47,785 bases of DNA from Rhodospirillaceae bacterium (GTDB lineage: Bacteria; Pseudomonadota; Alphaproteobacteria; Rhodospirillales; Casp-alpha2). The stretch lies in contig PALN01000044.1 of NCBI GenBank assembly GCA_002706405.1, positions 1 through 47,785 on the forward strand. Reading direction: 5' to 3'. Positions within the stretch are counted from its first letter, which is position 1. Each line of letters opens with the position of its first letter. Below the pieces are notes generated by a model, which made no database searches, had not been told where the DNA came from, and saw only the letters and a program-made list of their open reading frames with translations. Both the position numbers and the translations under genes were made by a program. Positions 31,764 through 40,127 of this stretch are shown in pieces.

Positions 31764-32462
31764 ATGATCGACCTCTATTCCTGGCCGACCCCCAACGGTC
31801 ACAAAGTCCATATCATGCTCGAGGAAACCGGGCTTGCCTACAATGTGCACCCCATCAACATCCAAAAGGGTGACCAGTTCCAGCCCGAGTTCCTGAATAT
31901 CTCGCCGAACAACCGAATCCCGGCGATCATCGACCAGGACGGGCCCGGCGGAAAGCCCTACTCCCTGTTCGAAAGCGGCGCCATCCTGATCTATCTGGCC
32001 GAAAAAACCGGCCAATTCCTGCCGACCGAGCCGACGGCGCGCTACGACACGCTGCAGTGGCTGATGTGGCAGATGGGCGGGGTCGGCCCCATGTTCGGCC
32101 AAGCCCACCATTTCCGGGGCTATGCGCCGGTCGACATCCCCTACGGCATCGACCGCTATACCAAGGAAGCCGGGCGGCTTTATGGCGTCATGGACAAGCG
32201 CCTCGGGGAATCGGCCTATCTGGCCGGGCCCGACTACACCATCGCCGACATCGCGACCTTCCCCTGGACTCGCTCCATCGAGCGTCAGGGCCATTCCCTC
32301 GACGACTTCCCCAACGTGAAACGCTGGTCCGATGCGATCAACGCGCGGCCGGGCGTTGCCAAGGGGGTGACCGTGCTGGAAGCCGCGCGCGGTGAGCGCA
32401 AACCGCTTTCCGATGAGGAACGGGCGGTGATGTTCGGCGACAAGCAGTTCGCAAAACGCTAG
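31764..32462 (+). CDS. Glutathione S-transferase, YfcG/Nu-like
   Basis: 232 aa with an N-terminal thioredoxin-like domain (LYSWPTPNGHKVHIMLEETGLAY) and an all-alpha C-terminal domain. The TPNG segment (T9-N11) and FESGAILIYLAEKTG match E. coli YfcG and the bacterial Nu-class GSTs, which have disulfide-bond oxidoreductase activity with glutathione rather than conventional transferase activity. A cytoplasmic thiol-redox role is therefore likely. It is the first of two plus-strand redox genes, separated from the flavocytochrome by 149 bp that contain a strong inverted repeat. Confidence 0.9.
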   Translation: MIDLYSWPTPNGHKVHIMLEETGLAYNVHPINIQKGDQFQPEFLNISPNNRIPAIIDQDGPGGKPYSLFESGAILIYLAEKTGQFLPTEPTARYDTLQWLMWQMGGVGPMFGQAHHFRGYAPVDIPYGIDRYTKEAGRLYGVMDKRLGESAYLAGPDYTIADIATFPWTRSIERQGHSLDDFPNVKRWSDAINARPGVAKGVTVLEAARGERKPLSDEERAVMFGDKQFAKR

Positions 32463-32493
32463 GATCACCGGCACAGGCCGGATCGCCATCGAT

Positions 32494-32538
32494 CCGTCAC
32501 CGTCAGGGCGCACGCCATTGAAATCCTGACGGTGACGG
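32494..32538 (+). repeat. Perfect 14-bp inverted repeat (hairpin) after the GST gene
   Basis: The arms are CCGTCACCGTCAGG (32494-32507) and its exact reverse complement (32525-32538), with a 17-nt loop. It begins 32 nt after the GST stop and ends just before the AGGAGGGG ribosome site of the next gene. No T-run follows, so it is not a standard intrinsic terminator. It may protect the 3' end of the upstream message or act as a large operator. Confidence 0.7.
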
Positions 32539-32553
32539 GCCGACGGCAGCGCC

Positions 32554-32569
32554 AGGAGGGGCTCGTATA
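32554..32569 (+). promoter_or_regulatory. Strong Shine-Dalgarno AGGAGG before an ATA codon (possible non-canonical start)
   Basis: AGGAGGGG (32554-32561) is followed, at ideal distance, by ATA (32567-32569), which is in frame with the flavocytochrome gene and continues as AGC GCG ATA GAC. There is no ATG, GTG or TTG in this frame between the stop at 32519 and the GTG at 32612. If ATA were the start, the N-terminus would be MSAIDDQSSTAHSTPVG. Confidence 0.5.
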
Positions 32570-32611
32570 AGCGCGATAGACGATCAGTCATCGACCGCCC
32601 ATTCAACCCCG

Positions 32612-33952
32612 GTGGGGATTTCCCCCCTCCTCCGGGCTGCCATCCTGATCGCCCTGTATTTCGGTCTGCTCGTGCTGCCGGTCGTCGCCGCTTGGCTCCA
32701 GGACCTGCCGCCTCGAACATGGCGGGACGATCTGTCGTCGGGCCTCGCCATGTGCGCCTTCGCGGGCATCCTGGCTGAATTCGTGCTGTCCGGCCGGTTC
32801 CGCGTGATTTCAAGCCACCTCGGGATCGATACGACGATGCGGGTCCATCAGCTGATGGCCCGCACGCTGACGGTCTTCGTGCTGATTCACCCCATGCTCT
32901 ACGTCACCCGGGGCCCCGCCTATCCCATGCCCTGGGATACGACGCGCCAGCTGAGCCTTGATTTCAGCCTCGTCGCGGTGCTGACCGGGCTCGTCGCCTG
33001 GGTGGCCCTGCTCGCCCTCGTGCTCTCGGGGATATTCCGCAACAAGCAACGCGCCAGCTACGAAGCCTGGCGGGCGTCCCACGGCCTGAGCGCGGCGATC
33101 GTCGCCGTGTTCGGTACGCTGCACATCCTGGACGCCGGGCGCTACAGCGAACATCCCTTACTCAGGTGGTTCTGGCTGACGATGCTCGCGGTGGCCCTCC
33201 TGGCGCTGGTCTGGATCTATCTTTTGAAACCGCTGTGGCAGACACGCCATCCCTACGCCGTCCGCACCGTGCGCAAGATCGGCGACCGCACCTGGGAACT
33301 CACCGTCGCCCCGAACCACGGCGAGGCCCTCGCCTTCGACGCCGGGCAGTTCGTCTGGCTCAACGTCGGTCACAGCCCGTTCTCGTTGCACGAAAACCCG
33401 TTCTCGATCGCCTCCGCGCCGAGCACGCGCGACCAGTTGAGTTTCGTCATCAAGGAGGTCGGCGATTTCACCCGCAGCCTCGGGGATCTTGCGCCCGGAA
33501 CGCCCGCCTTCGTCGACGGCCCGCACGGCAATATGACGCTCGGCGGCCACGCTGCCGCCGGTATCGCACTCTATGCCGGCGGCGTCGGCATCGCGCCGAT
33601 CCTCTCGATCCTCCGCGAGCTCCGGGCCCGGGGCGACCGGCGCCCCCTGGTTCTGCTGTTCGGCAACCGGGTCGAGGACCAGATCGTCTATCCGGACGAA
33701 CTGGACGCGATGACGCGGGATATCGACCTCAAGGTCACGCATTTCCTTTCCGAGCCCCCCGCCGGCTGGACCGGCGAGACGGGCATGATCGACGCAGCCG
33801 CCCTGGACAAGGTGTTCGACGGACGCGACGCCGGCCAATGGCTGCACGTGATCTGCGGGCCGCTGCCGATGATCGAGATGATCGAGGCGGCGCTCCTGGA
33901 TCGCGGCGTGCCGGATGGGCAGATCATTTCCGAGCGGTTCTATTACGATTGA
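32612..33952 (+). CDS. Ferric reductase-like transmembrane flavocytochrome
   Basis: 446 aa. The N-terminal half has about six membrane helices of the ferric reductase-like (FRE/NOX b-heme) domain, with candidate heme histidines in RVHQLMART, LIHPML, RASHGLS and GTLHILD. The C-terminal half is a ferredoxin-reductase-type module: FAD motif ENPFSIASAP, then NAD(P) motif GGVGIAPILSILRELRARG and the terminal ISERFYYD. It should pass electrons from NAD(P)H through FAD and two hemes across the membrane, to an acceptor that is not known. I annotate from the GTG at 32612, which lacks a ribosome site; the better-supported initiation 45 nt upstream would use ATA (see the separate entry). Confidence 0.86.
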   Translation: MGISPLLRAAILIALYFGLLVLPVVAAWLQDLPPRTWRDDLSSGLAMCAFAGILAEFVLSGRFRVISSHLGIDTTMRVHQLMARTLTVFVLIHPMLYVTRGPAYPMPWDTTRQLSLDFSLVAVLTGLVAWVALLALVLSGIFRNKQRASYEAWRASHGLSAAIVAVFGTLHILDAGRYSEHPLLRWFWLTMLAVALLALVWIYLLKPLWQTRHPYAVRTVRKIGDRTWELTVAPNHGEALAFDAGQFVWLNVGHSPFSLHENPFSIASAPSTRDQLSFVIKEVGDFTRSLGDLAPGTPAFVDGPHGNMTLGGHAAAGIALYAGGVGIAPILSILRELRARGDRRPLVLLFGNRVEDQIVYPDELDAMTRDIDLKVTHFLSEPPAGWTGETGMIDAAALDKVFDGRDAGQWLHVICGPLPMIEMIEAALLDRGVPDGQIISERFYYD

Positions 33953-33960
33953 GGCCCCCG

Positions 33961-34047
33961 ATGACCCAACGCCACCGCATCCTGCTGACCGTCCTGGCCT
34001 TGAGCCTCGGCATCCTTTTGGTGTCTGTCGCGTTTTCCCTGCGCTAG
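33961..34047 (+). CDS. 28-residue single-pass membrane microprotein
   Basis: MTQRHRILLTVLALSLGILLVSVAFSLR: a basic N-terminus, about 20 hydrophobic residues, and a basic tail. GAGG, within the stop of the flavocytochrome gene, sits 6 nt before the ATG, and the gap to that gene is 8 bp. It has the form of a small accessory subunit of a membrane enzyme, like those of cytochrome oxidases. No homologue is recognised from memory. It ends 9 bp before the convergent molybdoenzyme gene. Confidence 0.6.
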   Translation: MTQRHRILLTVLALSLGILLVSVAFSLR

Positions 34048-34056
34048 GGACGCGCC

Positions 34057-34800
34057 TCATCCATACCGTTGCTGTTTCCAGGGATCGCCCAGATTGTGAT
34101 AGCCGCGGGTTTCCCAATAGCCCGGGGCGTCTTTTTCCAGGAAGGTGATCTGGCGCAGCCATTTGGCGCTTTTCCAGAAATACAGGCTGGGCACCACGGC
34201 CCGCGCCGGGCCGCCGTGGTCGCGCGGCAGCGGCGCCCCGCCCCAGGAATGGGCGATCAGGGAGTCGTCCGCCAGGAAATGGTCGAGCGGCAGGTTGGTG
34301 GTATAGCCGTCGTGGCTGTGCAGCACGGCGAAGGCCGCACTGTCGCGCAGGCCCGCCGCCTCGGCCAGGGTCCGGACGGCGACGCCGCCCCAGCGGTTGT
34401 CGTATGTCGACCAGGACGTGACGCAATGAATGTCCGTGGTCAGGTCGACCTGCGGCAGGGCCAGGAACCGGGCCCAGGACAGGGTCAGGGGCCGCTCGAC
34501 GGCGCCCAGGACCTTCATTTCCCATTGATCGGTCGGCACCAGGGGCCGGTGGCCCAGATCCAGGATCGGCCAGTCCTTGGCGAGATGTTGGCCCGGCGGC
34601 AGGCGCCCGCCCCCGTCCAACCGGCCCGTGGGCAGGCGCTTGTCCCGCGCCCATTGTTCCTTGGTCCGGGTCAGTTTGCTTTCCGGCGGCGGCGTCAACG
34701 ACGCGTCCTTTTCCGCCAGGGCCTTCATGTCGCCCAAAAGTGAGCCGTCGCGCCCGGCGAACAGGTCTTTGAAGCGGTCGTCGTCACCACCGCCCGGCAT
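34057..34800 (-). CDS. Sulfite oxidase-like molybdopterin-dependent oxidoreductase
   Basis: 247 aa, a single Moco-binding domain of the sulfite oxidase/YedY family. The Mo-ligand cysteine is Cys126 in DIHCVTSWS; LPPGQHLAKDWPILDLG, WGGVAVRTLAE and the C-terminal GYWETRGYHNLGDPW match the family. No Tat signal peptide is visible at the N-terminus, so unlike periplasmic MsrP it is probably cytoplasmic. Its substrate is unknown. It converges on a flavocytochrome, a layout reminiscent of the MsrPQ pair, but with the genes on opposite strands. Confidence 0.87.
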   Translation of the reverse strand: MPGGGDDDRFKDLFAGRDGSLLGDMKALAEKDASLTPPPESKLTRTKEQWARDKRLPTGRLDGGGRLPPGQHLAKDWPILDLGHRPLVPTDQWEMKVLGAVERPLTLSWARFLALPQVDLTTDIHCVTSWSTYDNRWGGVAVRTLAEAAGLRDSAAFAVLHSHDGYTTNLPLDHFLADDSLIAHSWGGAPLPRDHGGPARAVVPSLYFWKSAKWLRQITFLEKDAPGYWETRGYHNLGDPWKQQRYG

Positions 34801-34805
34801 TGGGG

Positions 34806-35285
34806 TTATCCCTTATCGCGCATCAGGCGCGCCTTCTGTCGGCCCCAGTCGCGGGCCTTGGTGGTTTCGCGCTTGTCGTACTGATGCTTGCCTTCGGCCA
34901 GGGCCAGCTGGACCTTGGCCAGGCCGCGCTTGTTGAAGTAGATGGCGAGCGGCACCAGGGCCATGCCCTTGCGGTTGACGGCCCCCGACAGGCGCGCGAT
35001 CTCGCGCCGATGCAACAGCATCTTGCGCTTGCGCTTGGGCTCGTGATTATTCGGTCCGGCCTGCTCGTAGCGAGGGATGTCGGCGTTATAGAGATACAAT
35101 TCGCCGTCTTCGTCGGCCGCATAGGCGTCGACCAGGGAGCCCCGGCCCAGGCGCAGGGATTTGACCTCGGTCCCGGTCAGCATGAGGCCCGCTTCGACAT
35201 CCTCACGGATGAAGTAGTTGTGCCGCGCCTTGCGGTTCTGGGCCACCACGTTGCCGGGCGGGCCCTTTTTCTTTTTCGTGGCCAT
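34806..35285 (-). CDS. smpB: SsrA-binding protein SmpB
   Basis: Binds tmRNA and brings it to stalled ribosomes for trans-translation. 159 aa. The OB-fold core ([32 protein letters not shown]), the LLHRREI segment, the [20 protein letters not shown] strand and the basic tail ([24 protein letters not shown]) are all typical. It is 32 bp downstream of dapA on the same strand; dapA-smpB is a known alphaproteobacterial order. I see no ssrA gene in the window. Confidence 0.97.
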   Translation of the reverse strand: MATKKKKGPPGNVVAQNRKARHNYFIREDVEAGLMLTGTEVKSLRLGRGSLVDAYAADEDGELYLYNADIPRYEQAGPNNHEPKRKRKMLLHRREIARLSGAVNRKGMALVPLAIYFNKRGLAKVQLALAEGKHQYDKRETTKARDWGRQKARLMRDKG

Positions 35286-35317
35286 GATGGGGAACCTTCA
35301 TGCGCCCAGGGGCGCGG

Positions 35318-36193
35318 TCAGTTGAGCAGTCCGGCCGCGACCATGGCATCGCGCACCCGGGTCTTGCTGGTTTCGGCGATTTCGCAAATCGGCAGGCGGG
35401 TTTCCGCCGAACACTTGCCGAGCAGCGAGGCCGCGTACTTGACCGGACCGGGGCTGGTTTCGCAGAACAGGGCGTTGTGCACGGGCGTCAGGCGGTCCTG
35501 CAGCTCCATCACCTTGGCCATGTCCCCTTCCCGCCAGGCGCGCTGCATGTCGGCGCACATTCGGGGCGCGATGTTGGCCGTCACGGAAATGCAGCCGTGG
35601 CCGCCCGCCGCCATGAAGGGGATCGCCGTGCCGTCTTCGCCGGACATCTGGCAGAAGTCCTTGTTGATCGCGAGCCGCGTGTTGATGGGCCGCGCCAAAT
35701 CCTGGGTCGCGTCCTTGACGCCGACGATATTGGGCAGTTCCGCCAGCCGCGCCATGGTGGCGACAGACATGTCGACGACCGACCGGCCGGGAATGTTGTA
35801 GATGATGATCGGCAGGCCGCCTTCGTCGTGGATGGTCTTGTAATGCAGGTACAGGCCTTCTTGGGTCGGCTTGTTGTAATAGGGCGTGACGACCAGCGCC
35901 GCATCGGCCCCGGCGGCCTTGGCATGCTTGGTCAGTTCCACCGCTTCCTTGGTCGAGTTCGACCCGGCGCCGGCGATCACGGGCACGCGGCCGTCGGCGG
36001 CCTCGATGCACCATTCGGTGACCTGCATGTGCTCCTCATGGCTGAGGGTCGGCGACTCGCCGGTCGTGCCGCAGGGCACCAGGCCGTCCGTGCCTTCGGA
36101 GATCTGCCAATCGACGAAGTTCTTGAATGCCGATTCGTCCACCGCTCCATCTTTGAAGGGGGTAATCAGCGCAGGGAAAGAGCCCTTGAACAT
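35318..36193 (-). CDS. dapA: 4-hydroxy-tetrahydrodipicolinate synthase
   Basis: First committed step of lysine and diaminopimelate synthesis: condenses pyruvate with aspartate semialdehyde. 291 aa TIM barrel. The Schiff-base lysine is K160 in NIVGVKDAT; the Thr43-Thr44 and Tyr132 residues of the catalytic triad are in CGTTGES and IYNIPGR (R137). The product feeds peptidoglycan, which fits the neighbouring lytic transglycosylase. It is divergent from slt with 154 bp between the starts. Confidence 0.95.
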   Translation of the reverse strand: MFKGSFPALITPFKDGAVDESAFKNFVDWQISEGTDGLVPCGTTGESPTLSHEEHMQVTEWCIEAADGRVPVIAGAGSNSTKEAVELTKHAKAAGADAALVVTPYYNKPTQEGLYLHYKTIHDEGGLPIIIYNIPGRSVVDMSVATMARLAELPNIVGVKDATQDLARPINTRLAINKDFCQMSGEDGTAIPFMAAGGHGCISVTANIAPRMCADMQRAWREGDMAKVMELQDRLTPVHNALFCETSPGPVKYAASLLGKCSAETRLPICEIAETSKTRVRDAMVAAGLLN

Positions 36194-36347
36194 CGTTCAC
36201 TCCTTAGTCTCGTGCGGGGCCTCGGGATTGTGCGGACCATAGCCCTGACCGGCTTCCTCGGCAAGCGCGGACCGCCGTCATGTGGACGATGTTCCTGTCG
36301 CAATTGCGTCGCTTGTTGCCAGGAGCGCGAAATCGTATCATCGCGCC

Positions 36348-38408
36348 ATGATGCGGCAGATTGCCACGCAATCCGTGATCGGGCCGCCAAGACGAGGAGG
36401 CTTTGCACCATCGGGGATATTCCGGTGGCTGTGCGCCCTTTGTGTCTTGTTCTGCCTGACAGCCGGTGCGCAGGCCGCGTCCAAGGCCGGCGCCGCGCCC
36501 ATCCCTGCCCGCGACCTGACGATCATGACCAAGGCCTTCAAGGCCATGGACCAGGGCAAGTGGTCCCAGGTCAAATCCCTGGAAGCCAAAGCCCGGACCC
36601 CTTTGGCACGCAAGCTGATCCAGTGGGGGCGGCTGTCGTCGTACAGCGGCCCGGCGGAGTTCGACGAGTTATCGGCCTTTCTCTACAGCAATCCGCAATG
36701 GCCCCGGTCCGGGCGCATGACCGCCAAGGCCGAAGCAAGACTGTCGGCGACGGGAACGGATGAACAGGTTCTGTCCTGGTTCACGGGCCGCCGCCCGATC
36801 ACGGCGCTGGGCAAGGCGCGCTACGCGGTGGCGCTGCTCAACCGCGGCTACAAGAAGGACGAGACCCGGGCCACGGCCATGCTGCGCGACGCCTGGATCA
36901 ACGGCAATTTTTCCAAGGCCGACGAAAAACACTTCATGGGCCGGCACGGCAAACGCCTGCGCACCTCCGAACACATCGCGCGGCTCGACCGCCTGTTATG
37001 GGAAGGCCGCTACTGGGCCGTGCGCCGTCATCTGTGGCGGGTGCCCAAGGCCTATCAGAAACTGGGTCTGGCGCGTATTTCTCTGCGCCGCCAGATGGGC
37101 AACGTGGATGCCTTGGTCAAACAGGTTCCCGCCAAGCTGCAGCGCGACCCGGGCCTGATCTACGAACGGCTGCGCTGGCGGCGCAAGAAGAACAAGGATA
37201 CGGCGCTCGACCTGGTGCGCTACCTGCCGGGCGACCAGCCCCATCCGGAGCTGTGGTGGGAGGAACGCTCGACCCTGGTGCGTCGGGCGCTGCGCAAGGG
37301 CTTCATCACCGATGCCTACCGCATTGCCCGCAATCATGGGCTCAGCGAGGGGGCGGACTATGCCGAGGCCGAATGGCTGGCCGGCTGGGTGGCGCTGCGC
37401 TTTTTGAGCGAACCCAAGGTGGCCCTTCAGCATTTCCAGCGCATGTATGCCCGGGTCAATTACCCCATTTCCCTGTCCCGCGGCGCCTATTGGATCGCCC
37501 GCAGCTATGACGACCTAAAGCAGCCGCGGCGCGCCGCCGACTGGTTTGCCCGCGCGGCGCGCCACCCGACGACCTATTACGGGCAATTGTCGCTGGCACG
37601 GGTCGATCCGGCGGCGGTCCTGCGCCTGCCGCCCGATCCGGAACCCGATCCCGAACTGGTCCGCCAGTTCCAGTCCCACGAACTGACCCGCGCGTTCCGC
37701 GCCCTCGCCGCCGCCGGGGCGGACGACATGCTGCGGTCGGTTCTGGACACCCTATTGGACCGGGCCTACGAGCATCCGGGCTGGCGGGTCATGACCGCTG
37801 ATCTGGCGGCGGAGGCCGAACGCCGCGACCTGGCCGTGCGGGTCGCCAAACAGTCCTTGCGCGACGGCCTGATGTTGGCCAGCCATGGCTATCCCGCGAT
37901 CACCCTGCCCCGCCTGCCGAAGAAGTGGAACCTGCCGACCGTGGAAGCGGCCCTGGTGCTGGGCATGATCCGTCAGGAAAGTGCCTTTCGGGGCAGCGCC
38001 GTCAGCCGGGCGAGCGCCCAGGGCCTGATGCAACTGATGCCCGCCACGGCCAAGGTGGTGGCAAAGCGGCAGGGCCTGCCGTTCTCACGCGGCCGCCTGA
38101 TTACCGATGCCCGCTACAACCTGACCCTGGGTCAGACCTATCTGGCCGGGCTGATCACCGAGTTCGACGGTTCCTACGTGCTGTCCGTGGCCGGATACAA
38201 CGCCGGGCCGCACCGGGTGCGCCGCTGGCTCAAGGAATACGGCGATCCACGCCAGAAGGACGTCGATGTCATTGATTGGGTCGAAATGATCCCCTTCGAC
38301 GAGACCCGGGATTACGTGCAGCGGGTCATGGAAAACCTGCATGTCTACCGCTCGCGCCTGTCGGGTACGGAAGTCGCCTTCGCCCCCCATGTCGATCTCG
38401 CGCGCTGA
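36348..38408 (+). CDS. Soluble lytic murein transglycosylase (Slt-like)
   Basis: Cleaves peptidoglycan glycan strands with formation of 1,6-anhydro-muramic acid. 686 aa from the ATG at 36348. A Sec signal peptide (FRWLCALCVLFCLTAGAQA) leads to a long superhelical U-domain, then a C-terminal SLT domain. The catalytic Glu is E544 in GMIRQESAFRGSAVSRASAQGLMQLMPATAK; the AGYNAGPHRV motif follows. The ATG at 36351 or an upstream GTG at 36282 are alternative starts; the ATG is preferred because it puts the signal peptide at the N-terminus. Divergent from dapA. Confidence 0.92.
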   Translation: MMRQIATQSVIGPPRRGGFAPSGIFRWLCALCVLFCLTAGAQAASKAGAAPIPARDLTIMTKAFKAMDQGKWSQVKSLEAKARTPLARKLIQWGRLSSYSGPAEFDELSAFLYSNPQWPRSGRMTAKAEARLSATGTDEQVLSWFTGRRPITALGKARYAVALLNRGYKKDETRATAMLRDAWINGNFSKADEKHFMGRHGKRLRTSEHIARLDRLLWEGRYWAVRRHLWRVPKAYQKLGLARISLRRQMGNVDALVKQVPAKLQRDPGLIYERLRWRRKKNKDTALDLVRYLPGDQPHPELWWEERSTLVRRALRKGFITDAYRIARNHGLSEGADYAEAEWLAGWVALRFLSEPKVALQHFQRMYARVNYPISLSRGAYWIARSYDDLKQPRRAADWFARAARHPTTYYGQLSLARVDPAAVLRLPPDPEPDPELVRQFQSHELTRAFRALAAAGADDMLRSVLDTLLDRAYEHPGWRVMTADLAAEAERRDLAVRVAKQSLRDGLMLASHGYPAITLPRLPKKWNLPTVEAALVLGMIRQESAFRGSAVSRASAQGLMQLMPATAKVVAKRQGLPFSRGRLITDARYNLTLGQTYLAGLITEFDGSYVLSVAGYNAGPHRVRRWLKEYGDPRQKDVDVIDWVEMIPFDETRDYVQRVMENLHVYRSRLSGTEVAFAPHVDLAR

Positions 38409-38561
38409 CCCTTCGGCGGCGGGATATCCGATCACCCGTCCCATTCACCGGATAGTGACCCGCAATCAAGCCGCCTGTTGTTGACCCGCTATTCGGCGCC
38501 GCCCATAACGACAGGGTCACAAGAGAGCGATCGTAGACGCGGATTTCGGAGGATTTGAGAC

Positions 38562-39251
38562 ATGGCGCACGACCAATTGACGGATATCGGGGCCTGCGTG
38601 TTCGACGCCTACGGCACCCTGTTCGACGTCGCCGCGGCGGCGGCCCATTGCAAGGACGACCTGGGCGACAAGATGGCGCCACTCGCCACCTTGTGGCGAG
38701 ACAAACAGCTGTCCTATTCCTGGCTGCGCTCGCTCATGGGCGAATATGTGGAATTCTGGCAAGTGACGCAGGATGGTCTGGACTATTCCCTGGCCGCCCT
38801 TGGCCTGGATGGCGATCCCGCCTTGCGCCAGAAGCTTCTGGACCTGTACTTCAAGCTTGATGCCTATCCCGAGGTCAAGGGCGTCCTGACCGCGCTGAAG
38901 GCCGCCGGGCTGAAGACCGCGATCCTGTCCAACGGCTCGCCCGACATGCTGGATGCGGCCGTCCGAAACGCCGGCATCGGCGAGGTCTTGGACGACGTGC
39001 AGTCGGTCGCCGACGTCGGCATCTTCAAGCCCCATCCCAGAGTCTATCAGATGTCCGTCGACCGCCTGGGCGTCGAGGCCGGGCGGATCTGCTTCATGTC
39101 GTCCAACGCCTGGGATGCGGCGGCGGCAGCCAACTTCGGCTTCAACGTCGTCTGGGTTAACCGCTTCAACCAGCCGCCGGAACGCCTGCCGGGCAAGATC
39201 GTCACGCAGCTCGACAATCTGCGCGGTCTACCCGACCTGCTTGGCATCTAG
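38562..39251 (+). CDS. L-2-haloacid dehalogenase (HAD superfamily, type II)
   Basis: 229 aa. It has the residue set of characterised L-2-haloacid dehalogenases: nucleophile D15 (VFDAYGTLFD), T19, R46 in LWRDKQL, S123 (LSNGS), K156 and Y162 (FKPHPRVY), and S180-N182-D185 (SSNAWD). It should hydrolyse L-2-halogenated short acids to D-2-hydroxy acids. GGAGG lies about 9 nt before the ATG. The downstream hydrolase begins 6 bp after its stop, so these three genes form an operon. The substrate in this organism is not known. Confidence 0.9.
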   Translation: MAHDQLTDIGACVFDAYGTLFDVAAAAAHCKDDLGDKMAPLATLWRDKQLSYSWLRSLMGEYVEFWQVTQDGLDYSLAALGLDGDPALRQKLLDLYFKLDAYPEVKGVLTALKAAGLKTAILSNGSPDMLDAAVRNAGIGEVLDDVQSVADVGIFKPHPRVYQMSVDRLGVEAGRICFMSSNAWDAAAAANFGFNVVWVNRFNQPPERLPGKIVTQLDNLRGLPDLLGI

Positions 39252-39257
39252 CCGCGC

Positions 39258-40127
39258 ATGACGACCGCGGGCTTCGGCGAACACCGGTTCACGGCCCGCG
39301 ACGGGCTGGACCTCTATTTCCGCGACTACGCGCCCCTGGGGGGTGCTCCGGATCACCGGCCGGCGGTGCTGTGCCTGCCGGGACTGACCCGCAATTCCAA
39401 GGACTTCCATCAGCCGGCCCTGCGCCTGCAGGGCTTGGGCTGGCGCGTGGTCTGCCCGGACATGCGCGGGCGCGGCCGCTCGGCCCACGATCCGAACCCC
39501 GCCAATTACCGGATCGAGACCTATCTCGACGACGTGCGCAACCTGCTGGCCGTGCTCGGCCTGCATCGGGTCGTGGTGATCGGCACCTCCATGGGCGGGA
39601 TCATGGCCATGGCCATGGCGGCGGCCATGCCGACGGTGCTGGCCGGCGTGGTGTTGAACGACGTCGGCGCCGTGGTCCCGGCCGAGCCCCTGAAACCGAT
39701 CATCGACAGCATGCGGGGGCGCGGCACCCTGGCGACCTGGGACGAGGCCGTGTTCGCCTTGCGCCGCGGGTTTCCCGATCTGCCGGGCGATACGGATGCG
39801 GAATGGCTCGACATAGCGCAGGCGACCTTCGTCGAGGGGCCCGACGGCCGCATCCACCGCGACTGGGACCTGGACTTGGTCAAACCGCTGTTGGCCCTGC
39901 CCCCCGGCGACACGGACCTGTGGCAGTACTTTCGCGCCCTGAGGCCCGTGCCGATGGGGGTTGTCAGGGGGGCGAAGTCGGATATTCTGAGCGCTGATAT
40001 TCTTCAGGCCATGATCCACGATCGCCCCGGGCTGATCCACGCCACGGTGCCGAATGTGGGCCATCCGCCCAACCTTCGCGAACAACCATCCAAGGAAGTC
40101 ATCGATGCCGTCCTCGCCCGCGTCTGA
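39258..40127 (+). CDS. Alpha/beta-fold hydrolase (second copy)
   Basis: 289 aa. Nucleophile Ser111 in GTSMGG, probable acid Asp242 (GAKSDIL) and His269 in NVGHPP. The oxyanion segment LPGLTRN and the block RVVCPDMRGRG match the hydrolase at 9152-9994, so they are paralogues. It lies 6 bp after the haloacid dehalogenase gene and overlaps the start of the next gene by 23 bp. The substrate is unknown; the operon suggests an ester or acyl intermediate of the same catabolic route. Confidence 0.88.
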   Translation: MTTAGFGEHRFTARDGLDLYFRDYAPLGGAPDHRPAVLCLPGLTRNSKDFHQPALRLQGLGWRVVCPDMRGRGRSAHDPNPANYRIETYLDDVRNLLAVLGLHRVVVIGTSMGGIMAMAMAAAMPTVLAGVVLNDVGAVVPAEPLKPIIDSMRGRGTLATWDEAVFALRRGFPDLPGDTDAEWLDIAQATFVEGPDGRIHRDWDLDLVKPLLALPPGDTDLWQYFRALRPVPMGVVRGAKSDILSADILQAMIHDRPGLIHATVPNVGHPPNLREQPSKEVIDAVLARV

